Made by a program: the position numbers and the translations under genes. Of a DNA stretch of 7,330 nt, positions 1 through 6,762 are shown one piece after another. Below the pieces are notes generated by a model. The model was not told the DNA's origin. It did not search any database and worked only from the letters and a program-made list of their open reading frames with translations. The stretch is from NCBI GenBank assembly GCA_023511325.1, contig JAIMBU010000110.1, forward strand, positions 1 through 7,330, in the 5' to 3' direction. This stretch comes from Gorillibacterium sp. (GTDB lineage: Bacteria > Bacillota > Bacilli > Paenibacillales > NBRC-103111). Positions within the stretch are counted from its first letter, which is position 1. Each line of letters begins with the position of its first letter.

Positions 1-1
1 C

Positions 2-154
2 ATTGACACCTATGTCTACCGCGCCCTAAGAGTACGGGGAGATATCAACTCTGCAGCAGCCGTGGGCTTCCTTCAATCTGTCGTTGGCTTAATTACCGTT
101 GTAACCGCCAACTGGGTCGTTCGCAAGATAGACAAAGATAATGCGCTCTTCTAA
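2..154 (+). CDS. LplB-type carbohydrate ABC transporter permease, C-terminal end (partial)
   Basis: This is the last 50 codons of a gene that begins left of the window, ending in TAA at 152-154. The visible protein starts IDTYVYRALR and ends RKIDKDNALF. It contains one hydrophobic segment (about residues 20-40 of the visible part, AVGFLQSVVGLITVVTANWV). This matches the last transmembrane helix and short cytoplasmic tail of the LplB/YteP-like inner-membrane subunits of CUT1 sugar importers; the IDTYVYR...AAAVG(L/F) pattern is typical of them. It would pair with the LplC-type permease that starts 21 bases downstream. The EAA loop that docks the ATPase lies outside the window. The family call rests on this short tail plus context, and is fairly secure. 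Confidence 0.87.
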   Translation: MDTYVYRALRVRGDINSAAAVGFLQSVVGLITVVTANWVVRKIDKDNALF

Positions 155-162
155 TCAAGCTG

Positions 163-170
163 AAAGGAGA
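163..170 (+). promoter_or_regulatory. Ribosome binding site of the LplC-type permease
   Basis: AAAGGAGA lies 5 bases before the ATG at 176 (6 counted from GGAG). It is a near-perfect match to the Bacillota anti-Shine-Dalgarno sequence and fixes the start of the permease gene. It sits in the 21-base gap after the upstream permease, with no room for a promoter, so the two permeases are co-transcribed. Confidence 0.85.
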
Positions 171-175
171 TCACC

Positions 176-1117
176 ATGAATAATTCCGCATTTGTCCCAT
201 TGGCAACACCGAGACAGCCCGAACATGAAGAGAATAGGAAACCAGGACATTCCTCAAACTGGGTGATTAATCTTTTCTTCATTATCGTATGTAGCTTGAT
301 AGTCGTGCCCTTCCTGTTGGTTATCGCTGTGTCCGTATCCTCAGAGCAGAGCATCATTCAAAATGGTTACCAGTTTATTCCACATAAGTTCAGTTTTGAG
401 GCTTATCGAATTGTGTTTGAAGCACCCAAAACGATCTTTAAGGCCTATGGCGTTACCATCATGATCACGGTGATTGGGACACTCATTTCCTTACTGATGA
501 CCGCTCTGATGGCTTATCCGATCTCCCGTAAGGACTTTCGTTATAATCGACCGCTAACGTTTTACGTTTTCTTCACGATGTTATTCAATGGCGGTCTAAT
601 TCCGTTCTACATTCTGATGACGCAGTACCTGCATTTGAAGAATTCATTAGCGGCATTAATTATTCCACTCTTGCTAAGTCCATTTAACATTCTGATCATG
701 AAGGGCTTTATGGACAAAATATCACTTGAGATCATCGAATCAGCGAAGATCGACGGAGCCAAGGAATTCCGTATTTTCTTCCGGATCATTCTTCCGTTAT
801 CGACACCAGCACTTGCGACGCTTGGATTGTTCATCGCCTTTAGCTATTGGAACGATTGGTTTAATGCTTTGTTATTCATTGATAACGACAAGTATGTACC
901 CCTTCAATTGTTGCTGGTTAGAATCATTTCTAAAGCGGAGTTCCTAGCCAATTCACCGATGGCATCGGCAGCAGATAGACTCCAATTCGCTCAATTTCCG
1001 ACTTTGTCTGTCAGAATGGCGATGGCCATGGTCGCAGGTGGTCCGATGCTGATTATCTTTCCTTTCTTCCAGAAGTATTTTGTTAAGGGGATTACTGTAG
1101 GTTCGTTGAAAGGTTAA
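176..1117 (+). CDS. LplC/YtcP-type carbohydrate ABC transporter permease
   Basis: This 313-residue inner-membrane subunit belongs to a CUT1-type sugar importer. After a hydrophilic N-terminus (about residues 1-28) there are six predicted membrane segments, at about 29-55, 91-114, 127-148, 156-176, 212-235 and 280-303. The EAA loop that contacts the ATPase is visible at residues 188-195 (ESAKIDGA), continuing as FFRIILPLSTPAL with the expected proline spacing. The C-terminus KYFVKGITVGSLKG is characteristic of LplC/YtcP-like proteins, and the length is normal. A strong ribosome binding site supports the start. It follows the LplB-type permease by 21 bases and precedes the binding-protein gene, so it forms the heterodimeric channel with the upstream protein. 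No ATP-binding subunit is encoded here; in Bacilli such importers commonly borrow MsmX. Substrate is unknown. LplC is the family name, not proof that lipo-oligosaccharide is carried. Confidence 0.93.
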   Translation: MNNSAFVPLATPRQPEHEENRKPGHSSNWVINLFFIIVCSLIVVPFLLVIAVSVSSEQSIIQNGYQFIPHKFSFEAYRIVFEAPKTIFKAYGVTIMITVIGTLISLLMTALMAYPISRKDFRYNRPLTFYVFFTMLFNGGLIPFYILMTQYLHLKNSLAALIIPLLLSPFNILIMKGFMDKISLEIIESAKIDGAKEFRIFFRIILPLSTPALATLGLFIAFSYWNDWFNALLFIDNDKYVPLQLLLVRIISKAEFLANSPMASAADRLQFAQFPTLSVRMAMAMVAGGPMLIIFPFFQKYFVKGITVGSLKG

Positions 1118-1151
1118 CCCAATATGGTTTGACACCTGACAATCATCCTTG

Positions 1152-1160
1152 GAAAGGAGG
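1152..1160 (+). promoter_or_regulatory. Orphan strong Shine-Dalgarno, STAB-SD-like mRNA stabiliser
   Basis: GAAAGGAGG, part of GGAAAGGAGGT, is a near-complete complement of the 16S rRNA 3' end, but no start codon lies 5-12 bases after it. The nearest ATG is 17 bases beyond its last G, and the lipoprotein start is 83 bases away. The nine bases match, as I recall it, the STAB-SD of Bacillus thuringiensis cry3A, where 30S binding protects the 5' end of the mRNA from decay. Its place between a permease gene and a binding-protein gene that normally needs higher expression would suit that role. The sequence match is seen directly; the function is inferred. It could instead be the degenerate start region of a lost gene. 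Confidence 0.45.
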
Positions 1161-1177
1161 TAAACAGAGGTAATACG

Positions 1178-1246
1178 ATGAATTGTTCGGTGAGTAGGTA
1201 TATAACAAAAGTAATGGGGTTAAAAAAGCGGAGGTGGCTACGTTGA
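1178..1246 (+). CDS. Possible 22-codon leader ORF overlapping the lipoprotein start
   Basis: An ATG at 1178 has an AGAGG ribosome-binding-like sequence at 1166-1170, seven bases upstream. It opens a 22-codon frame that starts MNCSVSRY, ends in the basic stretch KKRRWLR, and stops at TGA 1244-1246. That stop overlaps the TTG start of the lipoprotein gene at 1243 as TTGA, the arrangement typical of translational coupling. The peptide resembles nothing I know. It may be a leader whose translation delivers ribosomes to the weak TTG start or opens the local mRNA. Short ORFs occur by chance, so this is tentative; the spacing and the exact stop/start overlap are the reasons to list it. Confidence 0.3.
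   Translation: MNCSVSRYITKVMGLKKRRWLR
1230..1235 (+). promoter_or_regulatory. Ribosome binding site deciding the TTG start of lipoprotein 1
   Basis: GGAGGT ends seven bases before the TTG at 1243 (eight counted from GGAGG), which is ideal spacing. The alternative in-frame GTG at 1234 lies inside this site and so cannot be served by it. The site therefore favours TTG, giving a mature protein that begins MKNTKTW rather than MATLKNTKTW. Confidence 0.75.
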
Positions 1247-2793
1247 AGAATACTAAAACTTGGTTATTTAAGTTTATGTGCATCGTACTTTGCGTTTCCT
1301 TTATTGCAGCATGCTCTAAAAATACTTCAGCTCCATCAGAGAAAGCAAGCGACCCAGCGGTCTCAGAGGCAGCGGCAAGCCCAAGCGAAAGCACGCCTGC
1401 CGAGCTCCCTGAAGTGAAGCTGACATTCTACTATCCTGTGGCTAATGCACCGGGAGCCGACCAAAAGAAGGTTAATGATGAAATCAATAAATATCTTAAA
1501 GAAAAAATCAACGCAACCGTAGAGATGAAGCCACTTACTTTTGATGAATATGAACCTAGATTAAACACGGTTATGGCCGCAAATGAAGAATTCGACATCG
1601 CCTGGAGTTCAAAGGGCTGGTTACTTAACTACCAACCGAATATCGATAAAGGCGCGTTCACGGAACTCACAGACGCGATGATCGAGCAATATGCGCCGGA
1701 GGCCCGCGCTAACATTCCAGACAAATTCTGGCCAGATATGAAAGCAAACGATGGTAAAGTTTATGGATTCCCAATCTATCAGGTTTCTGCCAAAACCAAG
1801 AGTCTTGTCGTACAGAAACGCTTTATCGATAAATACAGTCTCGATATATCCACGATAAAAAGCTACAGAGATTTGGAGCCATTCTTAAAACAGATCAAAG
1901 ATGGAGATCCAGATGTCATTCCGTTTGGAATGGCCACGAACAGATGGGGTTTATACACTGACTCGACTTCTGTTGGCGCAGACGGTCTGGCTATATCTTA
2001 TAAGAAGGATGACCCCAATTATACGAGAATCAATGGAATTGATGTAATCAATGATAAATTAGATTTCTACAAAACAATGCACAAATGGTATGAAGCGGGT
2101 TATATCAATGAAGATGCTCCAATCATTGAGAACATCAATGATTTGAAAGGTAAAGGTAATGTTGCCGTATCTCTGGAGTTCACTTCCAAGCCAGGTGGAG
2201 AAGCAGATGAGATGGGCATTAATGGAAATAATGAAGTCGTCTATATCCCGCTTTCTGAATCTTATTTCACAGGAATTGCCAGCGCTATGCATGTCATTAG
2301 CAAGACATCAAAAAACCCTGAACGTGCGCTGATGTTCATCAATCTGTTGAACTCAGACAAATACTTCTATAACCTGGTGTGCTCAGGTATCGAAGGCGTT
2401 CACTACAAAAAGATTAGTGATACAACGATCGAGCAAGTGAAGGATTCGGCTTATGCTCCCAATGTAGATTGGGTATTCGGTAATCAATTTAATGCTTACC
2501 TTAAACCTGCGCAAACAGCTGATGTATGGGAAAGAACGATTAAATTGAATGATGAAGCCGTTGTCTCTGCTGCTTATGGATTCTCCGTTAATGAAGAGAA
2601 TATCAAGTCGGAGCTGGCGAATATTGAAGCTGCTCATGCAGAATACAGGATCACGCTTGAGACGGGAGCCGTAGATCCGGAAACTCTGTTGCCGAAGTAT
2701 ATTGAGAAGCTTAAAGCATCCGGTATCGAAAAAGTTGATGCTGAAATCGACGCACAATGGGATACATTCCTGAAGAGCAAAGGGCTGAGATAG
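1243..2793 (+). CDS. Lipoprotein sugar-binding protein of ABC transporter (LipO/DUF3502-type), copy 1
   Basis: The extracellular solute-binding lipoprotein of the importer, 516 residues from the TTG start. Residues 1-23 form a lipoprotein signal peptide (KNTK, a hydrophobic core, then lipobox IAAC), with lipid attachment at Cys24. A Ser/Ala/Glu/Pro-rich tether (about 25-55) leads into a type-1-like (family 1 extracellular) binding fold. Recognisable stretches are LTFYYP (60-65), ANEEFDIAWSS (113-123), QKRFIDKY (191-198), SKPGGE (315-320) and VDWVFGNQFNAYL (408-420). The region from about 380 to the end (with GAVDPETLLPKY, 475-486) fits the DUF3502 C-terminal domain of Paenibacillus LipO-like proteins, a domain recalled from family knowledge rather than searched. 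It lies 125 bases after the permease and shares an operon with it. The TTG start, preceding leader ORF and STAB-SD-like site suggest special expression control. The ligand is presumably an oligosaccharide but cannot be inferred. Confidence 0.9.
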   Translation: MKNTKTWLFKFMCIVLCVSFIAACSKNTSAPSEKASDPAVSEAAASPSESTPAELPEVKLTFYYPVANAPGADQKKVNDEINKYLKEKINATVEMKPLTFDEYEPRLNTVMAANEEFDIAWSSKGWLLNYQPNIDKGAFTELTDAMIEQYAPEARANIPDKFWPDMKANDGKVYGFPIYQVSAKTKSLVVQKRFIDKYSLDISTIKSYRDLEPFLKQIKDGDPDVIPFGMATNRWGLYTDSTSVGADGLAISYKKDDPNYTRINGIDVINDKLDFYKTMHKWYEAGYINEDAPIIENINDLKGKGNVAVSLEFTSKPGGEADEMGINGNNEVVYIPLSESYFTGIASAMHVISKTSKNPERALMFINLLNSDKYFYNLVCSGIEGVHYKKISDTTIEQVKDSAYAPNVDWVFGNQFNAYLKPAQTADVWERTIKLNDEAVVSAAYGFSVNEENIKSELANIEAAHAEYRITLETGAVDPETLLPKYIEKLKASGIEKVDAEIDAQWDTFLKSKGLR

Positions 2794-2821
2794 TTTGATC
2801 TGAAGTCATAGGGAATAAGCA

Positions 2822-2860
2822 GGGGAGAGGCGAGGGCTAACCTTGCCCTTCCCTCTTATT
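2822..2860 (+). terminator. Terminator-like hairpin between the two lipoprotein genes
   Basis: Bases 2822-2835 pair with 2841-2854 around a five-base loop (GCTAA): 13 pairs in 14 positions, with three G-U pairs and one A/C mismatch. The hairpin is GC-rich at both ends and is followed by a modestly T-rich stretch (CTTATT, then CTTTCTTG). It lies 29 bases after the stop of copy 1 and 46 bases before the start of copy 2. It may act as a leaky intrinsic terminator, or as a 3' barrier that stabilises the upstream message, so that the first binding protein is made in excess over downstream genes. No new promoter is evident after it, so full termination is unlikely. The pairing was derived by hand; its folding energy was not computed. 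Confidence 0.6.
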
Positions 2861-2885
2861 CACTTTCTTGTAAATGCTAGAGGAC

Positions 2886-2893
2886 AAAGGGGA
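2886..2893 (+). promoter_or_regulatory. Ribosome binding site deciding the start of lipoprotein 2
   Basis: AAAGGGGA ends seven bases before ATG 2901. The in-frame ATG at 2874 has only the pyrimidine-rich tail of the hairpin upstream and would place nine mostly charged residues (MLEDKGDQF) ahead of the signal peptide. This supports 2901 as the true start. Confidence 0.75.
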
Positions 2894-2900
2894 TCAATTC

Positions 2901-4403
2901 ATGGAAAACCGCAAGCAAATGAAGCTTCCGCTGCTTGGTATGGTGCTCATATTTCTCCTAATTGGTTGCAGCAATGTAATGTTTCAACCAGAATCGGTTT
3001 TCTCAAGAAGTACTGCTTTTTCCCCCATTGACCCGAAACAGCCACCTGTCGAGCTTTCCTATTACTATATCGTCTATGAAATGCCTGCTGATCAAGCAGC
3101 GGTAGAAGAAGCCATTAACGCATATATCCAGCCAAAAATAAATGCCATAGTTAAGCTAAAGCCTATTATTGAATCGAGTTATAAAGATAAAATCAACACG
3201 ATGCTTGCATCTAACGAAGAATTCGACATCCTGTGGACCTCCAATTGGGGAAGCGGCGATTATGATAATAAAGTAGCTAAGGGAGGGCTTCTTCCTCTGG
3301 ATGAGTTACTGAATGCTACGCCGCTGCTGGGAGAAGAGATTCCTGCTGCATTCTGGGAGGATGCTAAGGTCGACGGCATAACCTACGCAGTTCCAAATGT
3401 GCAAATCGCGGCGAAAGCAGAAGGTTTCACTATTCAGAAGCGTTTTATCGATAAATATGGAATTGACATTAAGCAGATTAAGCAGCAAGTGGATATCGAG
3501 CCCATCTTAAAAATCATCCATGACAATGAACTGGAAATCATTCCGATCGCCTCAACCAGTAATATGTTCGACTTCGGCCGACAATACGGCTACTCGGCCC
3601 AAGGCTATAAAATTGGCGATCCAGACTACAAAATCTTGGATATATTAGACAAGCCGGAATACCGAACGTTTCTGGAGATGGTGCGAAGATGGTACTTGTC
3701 TGGTTATATCTATAAGGATAGCGCGACAATGGATGATAATATGATCGTCTCCCTCTTGCGCACCGGTAAAGTCGCTGTGGAGTGGAATACGACAATGAAG
3801 CCCGGTGGTGAAATCGAAGATCGGAAGCGATTTGGTGGCAACGAGGTCGTGTATGTTCGATTGTCAGAGCCGGAATTTACCGGAGTACGTACAACTATGA
3901 CCGCGATCAGCCGAACATCCAAGCATCCGGAGAAGGCGCTCCAATTGATTGAATGGTTAGAGACTGATCCTGTGTTATTCAATCTGATTACCTTCGGTAT
4001 CGAGAATAAACACTATACCATGATTGGCAACAATACGATTAGGATTAATCAAGAGGGTGGCTATAAGGAAGATCAGGGGTGGGTATTTGGTAATGTACTC
4101 AACGGTTACTTGAAGGAAGGTCAAGCTACTGACACGTGGGAAGTAACCAAGAAAATGAATGAAACGGCTAAACGGCCGGAAGTATATGGCTTCAATTTTA
4201 ATAGTGAACGTTACATAAGTGGAGAAGTAAACCTCTTCTTGGCAGCACAGCGATTTGCCAAAGCGTTACAGAGCGGAGCCGTTGACCCTGCACAAGTATT
4301 TCCCGAATATTATGAAGTCGCTCAGAAATCAGGTGTCAAGAAACAAACCGAGGAGATGCAGAGAGAGTTGGATCAATGGCTGAAGGTTCATGGAAAAAAG
4401 TAA
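2901..4403 (+). CDS. Lipoprotein sugar-binding protein of ABC transporter (LipO/DUF3502-type), copy 2
   Basis: A second solute-binding lipoprotein, 500 residues, clearly paralogous to the gene just upstream. Residues 1-22 form a signal peptide with lipobox LIGC and lipid attachment at Cys23. The tether is shorter (about 24-48) and lacks the Ser/Ala repeats of copy 1. Colinear shared stretches include SNEEFDILWTS (104-114), QKRFIDKYGIDI (179-190), MKPGGE (299-304), NEVVYVRLSEPEFTG (314-328), WVFGNVLNGYLKEGQ (394-408) and GAVDPAQVFPEYY (459-471), spanning the DUF3502-like C-terminus. By eye, identity is around 40%, so the duplication is old. The pocket-facing segment after FDI differs (WTSNWGSGDY versus WSSKGWLLNY), hinting at a different ligand preference. 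It is separated from copy 1 by a hairpin and followed 53 bases later by the glycosidase-like gene. Both copies probably feed the same permease pair. A diverged sensor or alternative-ligand role is possible. Confidence 0.9.
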   Translation: MENRKQMKLPLLGMVLIFLLIGCSNVMFQPESVFSRSTAFSPIDPKQPPVELSYYYIVYEMPADQAAVEEAINAYIQPKINAIVKLKPIIESSYKDKINTMLASNEEFDILWTSNWGSGDYDNKVAKGGLLPLDELLNATPLLGEEIPAAFWEDAKVDGITYAVPNVQIAAKAEGFTIQKRFIDKYGIDIKQIKQQVDIEPILKIIHDNELEIIPIASTSNMFDFGRQYGYSAQGYKIGDPDYKILDILDKPEYRTFLEMVRRWYLSGYIYKDSATMDDNMIVSLLRTGKVAVEWNTTMKPGGEIEDRKRFGGNEVVYVRLSEPEFTGVRTTMTAISRTSKHPEKALQLIEWLETDPVLFNLITFGIENKHYTMIGNNTIRINQEGGYKEDQGWVFGNVLNGYLKEGQATDTWEVTKKMNETAKRPEVYGFNFNSERYISGEVNLFLAAQRFAKALQSGAVDPAQVFPEYYEVAQKSGVKKQTEEMQRELDQWLKVHGKK

Positions 4404-4440
4404 GGTTATGGTACTTACTGAGTAATCCATGCAGCTAGAG

Positions 4441-4448
4441 AAGGGAGA
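4441..4448 (+). promoter_or_regulatory. Ribosome binding site of the glycosidase-like gene
   Basis: AAGGGAGA lies eight bases before ATG 4457 (nine from GGGAG). It supports that start, and with it the absence of a signal peptide. The 53-base gap from the upstream stop contains no convincing promoter or terminator, so the gene is read with the transporter. Confidence 0.7.
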
Positions 4449-4456
4449 ACAGTGGT

Positions 4457-6718
4457 ATGGGAGAGGTAGCATTATCGCTAGGAGCAGCAGAGGTAAAACT
4501 TACGGGTGTTATTAATCGATACAAGGATGCGATTCTGGTCGAGAGCAGTGAGGTACTATGGGATGGAATGGAGGGTCAGGCTAACACAGCTACAGGTGTG
4601 AACTGGACGGTGAACGTTATAGGCAAAGGATTAGTCGACAGCACGAAAGGTCTGGAGTTGATTGCCGAATTCCACTCAGGCGGTAGTTCAGAACAAACAG
4701 CTGTGGCATTATCATTTAGCTGGAGCGAATGGTCGGAACGAAATTATGTGCTTGTGCCCGGAGCAATATATGCAGGCAATCGATTTGGTGTACGGGATTT
4801 ATCGTATGCTCCTTGCTGGAGCCGCCTTGATGATCATGGGCCGGATGTTCCCACACTGATCACGGATGTGCCACGTTTATCTGCTGAACCGGGGATACCT
4901 TCCGCCTTTCATCTATTGACCGGTGATGCGGCTTCGCCAGTGATTGGCTGCATAGACGAGAAGTCGAGTTCCGGCTGGCTGTTCGTGACTGATCAGGCGA
5001 CAGACTACGGGGATACCTCAATACATATGGAGGAGAGCTTGGATAGAACAACGGCGCGAATCGCCTTTCAAGCACCAGGGGTTAGGCCGCAATTGAAATA
5101 TGAGATGGCGACGACGAGTGTGACTAGCACGGATAGAGGGCATGACTTCAAGGCCGGGGATACCGTGCGACTCAGATGCCGTATCTATCGCTTCCCTTGC
5201 ACAAGTGTTCAAGCACTGTTCAACCAATTCGCTATCGTGCGTCGCCAGGCTAAGCCACCCGCTAACCTGGCTCCAAGCCTGCCTTTCGCCGCGGCTTGGG
5301 AGATTCAGGAACAGAAATACAATGCGTTAAATTGGAACAAGCTGCTTGGTTATTATGCAGTCGGAACCATTGATATGAAGCATCAGGATTGGCAGATTGG
5401 CTGGGTTGGGGGTGGCATGTCAAGCTTGGCCTTGCTTCTTGAGGGAAGTGAATTATCGGTGGATCGGGTGCTCGTTACACTTCGTTTTATCTTCAGTAGC
5501 CAGACGGACTCGGGTTTCTTCCATGGCGTATGCTACAAAGGAGAATGGTATGGCGACGAGTTCAGCGGCGATCCGAATCGGCGGTATCCCGAGCAGTGGC
5601 ATATCTTGCGCAAGAGCGCGGATGCATTATATTTCATCATGAAGCATCTAATTGCTTTAGAGCGCGTAAGTCCTGAATTCGCCATTCCCCAGCCATGGCT
5701 TGAAGGCACACGGCGACTCGCCGACGCTTTTGTCAGACTGTGGGACAAGTATGGCCAATTTGGTCAATGGGTTCATATAGGAACAGGAGACATCCTGATC
5801 GGAGGTTCCGCGGGCGCAGCCATCGCGCCAGCAGGTCTTGCCCTCTGTGGCGATTATTTCAGTGAGAGCACTTATATTACTGTGGCTAAACAATCGGCAG
5901 ATTATTACTATAAGCAATTTACCGTGCAGGGGATAACGACGGGGGGGCCAGGCGAAATTCTCCAGTGTCCTGATAGTGAATCTGCATTCGCACTACTTGA
6001 GTCCTATATCGTCCTCTATGAGACAAGCAGTGACCGTGAATGGATTAAACGGGCGGAGGAAGCAGCCCTCCAATGTATGACATGGTGCGTCTCTTATGAC
6101 TTTCAGTTTCCGGAAGGATCGACCTTTAAGCAGTTGGGCATTCGCACAACAGGCTCGGTTATCGCCAACGTTCAGAATAAGCACAGTGCGCCAGGTATTT
6201 GTACACTATCGGGCGATTCGTTATTTAAGTTGTACCGGGCAACGGGCAAACAGCAATATATGGAGCTACTGCGAGAAATCGCAGGTAATCTACCTCAATA
6301 TCTGTCACGTCAGGATCGTCCGGTTAGAGGTTGGGACGGCCAGGATATGCCGCCGGGCTATATGAGTGAGCGAGTCAATATGAGCGATTGGGAGGGAAAG
6401 GCTTACGTAGGTGAGGTGATTCCTTTTTCCTGCTGGTGCGAGGTTTCGTTGATGCTTACCTATGCGGAACTGCCTGGAATCTATGTGAATAAGACTCATA
6501 GTCGAGTTACGGTGACCGACCAAGTGACCTGCAGCCTAGAGGTTAAGGAGAACGGAAGCCACATACTGTCAGTATGCAATCCTACCGACTTCAAAGCAAA
6601 GGTTAAGTTATTGGTGGAAGATGAGGAAGAGGCAGGACTTCCGCTTGGTCAATGTGCCTCAATCGGGTGGCAGCGGATTGAGTTGGCCCCAGGTGAGACG
6701 CTTCAAATATGGGTGTAA
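4457..6718 (+). CDS. Putative cytoplasmic (alpha/alpha)-barrel glycoside hydrolase, family unassigned
   Basis: A 753-residue protein without signal peptide or membrane segment, so cytoplasmic. Three parts can be seen. Residues 1 to about 260 are strand-rich (alternating hydrophobics, many Gly/Trp/Tyr) and look like a beta-sandwich. About 280-675 consist of repeated helix pairs (for example MSSLALLLEG, ADALYFIMKHLIALE, GTRRLADAFVRLWDKYG, SESAFALLESYIVLYE, LFKLYRATG) in the pattern of six-hairpin (alpha/alpha) glycosidases. About 680-753 form a small beta-domain ending LAPGETLQIWV. Conserved-looking loops with acidic or polar residues are QTDSGFFHG (349-357), GGPGEILQCPDSES (496-509) and QNKHSAPGI (573-581). 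E500, D506, E508 and D351 are candidate catalytic residues, chosen by pattern only. As the last gene of a sugar-import operon it probably cleaves the imported oligosaccharide. GH88/GH105 enzymes share the barrel but are about half this length. GH154-like, other two-domain six-hairpin families or a polysaccharide lyase are alternatives. Substrate unknown. Confidence 0.65.
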   Translation: MGEVALSLGAAEVKLTGVINRYKDAILVESSEVLWDGMEGQANTATGVNWTVNVIGKGLVDSTKGLELIAEFHSGGSSEQTAVALSFSWSEWSERNYVLVPGAIYAGNRFGVRDLSYAPCWSRLDDHGPDVPTLITDVPRLSAEPGIPSAFHLLTGDAASPVIGCIDEKSSSGWLFVTDQATDYGDTSIHMEESLDRTTARIAFQAPGVRPQLKYEMATTSVTSTDRGHDFKAGDTVRLRCRIYRFPCTSVQALFNQFAIVRRQAKPPANLAPSLPFAAAWEIQEQKYNALNWNKLLGYYAVGTIDMKHQDWQIGWVGGGMSSLALLLEGSELSVDRVLVTLRFIFSSQTDSGFFHGVCYKGEWYGDEFSGDPNRRYPEQWHILRKSADALYFIMKHLIALERVSPEFAIPQPWLEGTRRLADAFVRLWDKYGQFGQWVHIGTGDILIGGSAGAAIAPAGLALCGDYFSESTYITVAKQSADYYYKQFTVQGITTGGPGEILQCPDSESAFALLESYIVLYETSSDREWIKRAEEAALQCMTWCVSYDFQFPEGSTFKQLGIRTTGSVIANVQNKHSAPGICTLSGDSLFKLYRATGKQQYMELLREIAGNLPQYLSRQDRPVRGWDGQDMPPGYMSERVNMSDWEGKAYVGEVIPFSCWCEVSLMLTYAELPGIYVNKTHSRVTVTDQVTCSLEVKENGSHILSVCNPTDFKAKVKLLVEDEEEAGLPLGQCASIGWQRIELAPGETLQIWV

Positions 6719-6762
6719 TCGAGTTTATTCTTAAGTTAAGTTTAAATAGAGGAAAACGGGCG

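Noticed and set aside
1112..1119. GGTTAACC palindrome at the end of the permease gene
   Set aside because: It is only eight bases, includes the stop codon, and its flanks do not extend the symmetry, so chance is a sufficient explanation.
1129..1134. Perfect TTGACA that could be a -35 box before the first lipoprotein
   Set aside because: At 16-18 bases downstream the sequence is purine-rich (GGAAAGG), with no -10-like hexamer, so an internal promoter is not supported.
1234..1242. GTG at 1234 as the start of lipoprotein 1
   Set aside because: The GTG lies inside the best ribosome binding site (GGAGGT, 1230-1235), which is correctly spaced for TTG 1243 instead.
2383..2757. 124-codon minus-strand open frame inside lipoprotein 1
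   Set aside because: It lies wholly within a well-supported + strand gene, its translation shows no family-like pattern, and it has no convincing ribosome binding site.
2874..2900. ATG at 2874 as the start of lipoprotein 2
   Set aside because: No purine-rich site precedes it, while AAAGGGGA is ideally spaced for ATG 2901, which also places the signal peptide at the N-terminus.
3538..3982. Two minus-strand open frames (3538-3795 and 3710-3982) inside lipoprotein 2
   Set aside because: They overlap each other and a conserved coding gene, and their compositions look like random translations.
4415..4425. TTACT-G-AGTAA small palindrome in the gap before the glycosidase-like gene
   Set aside because: It has five-base arms with a one-base centre and no symmetric extension; too short to call an operator or a hairpin.
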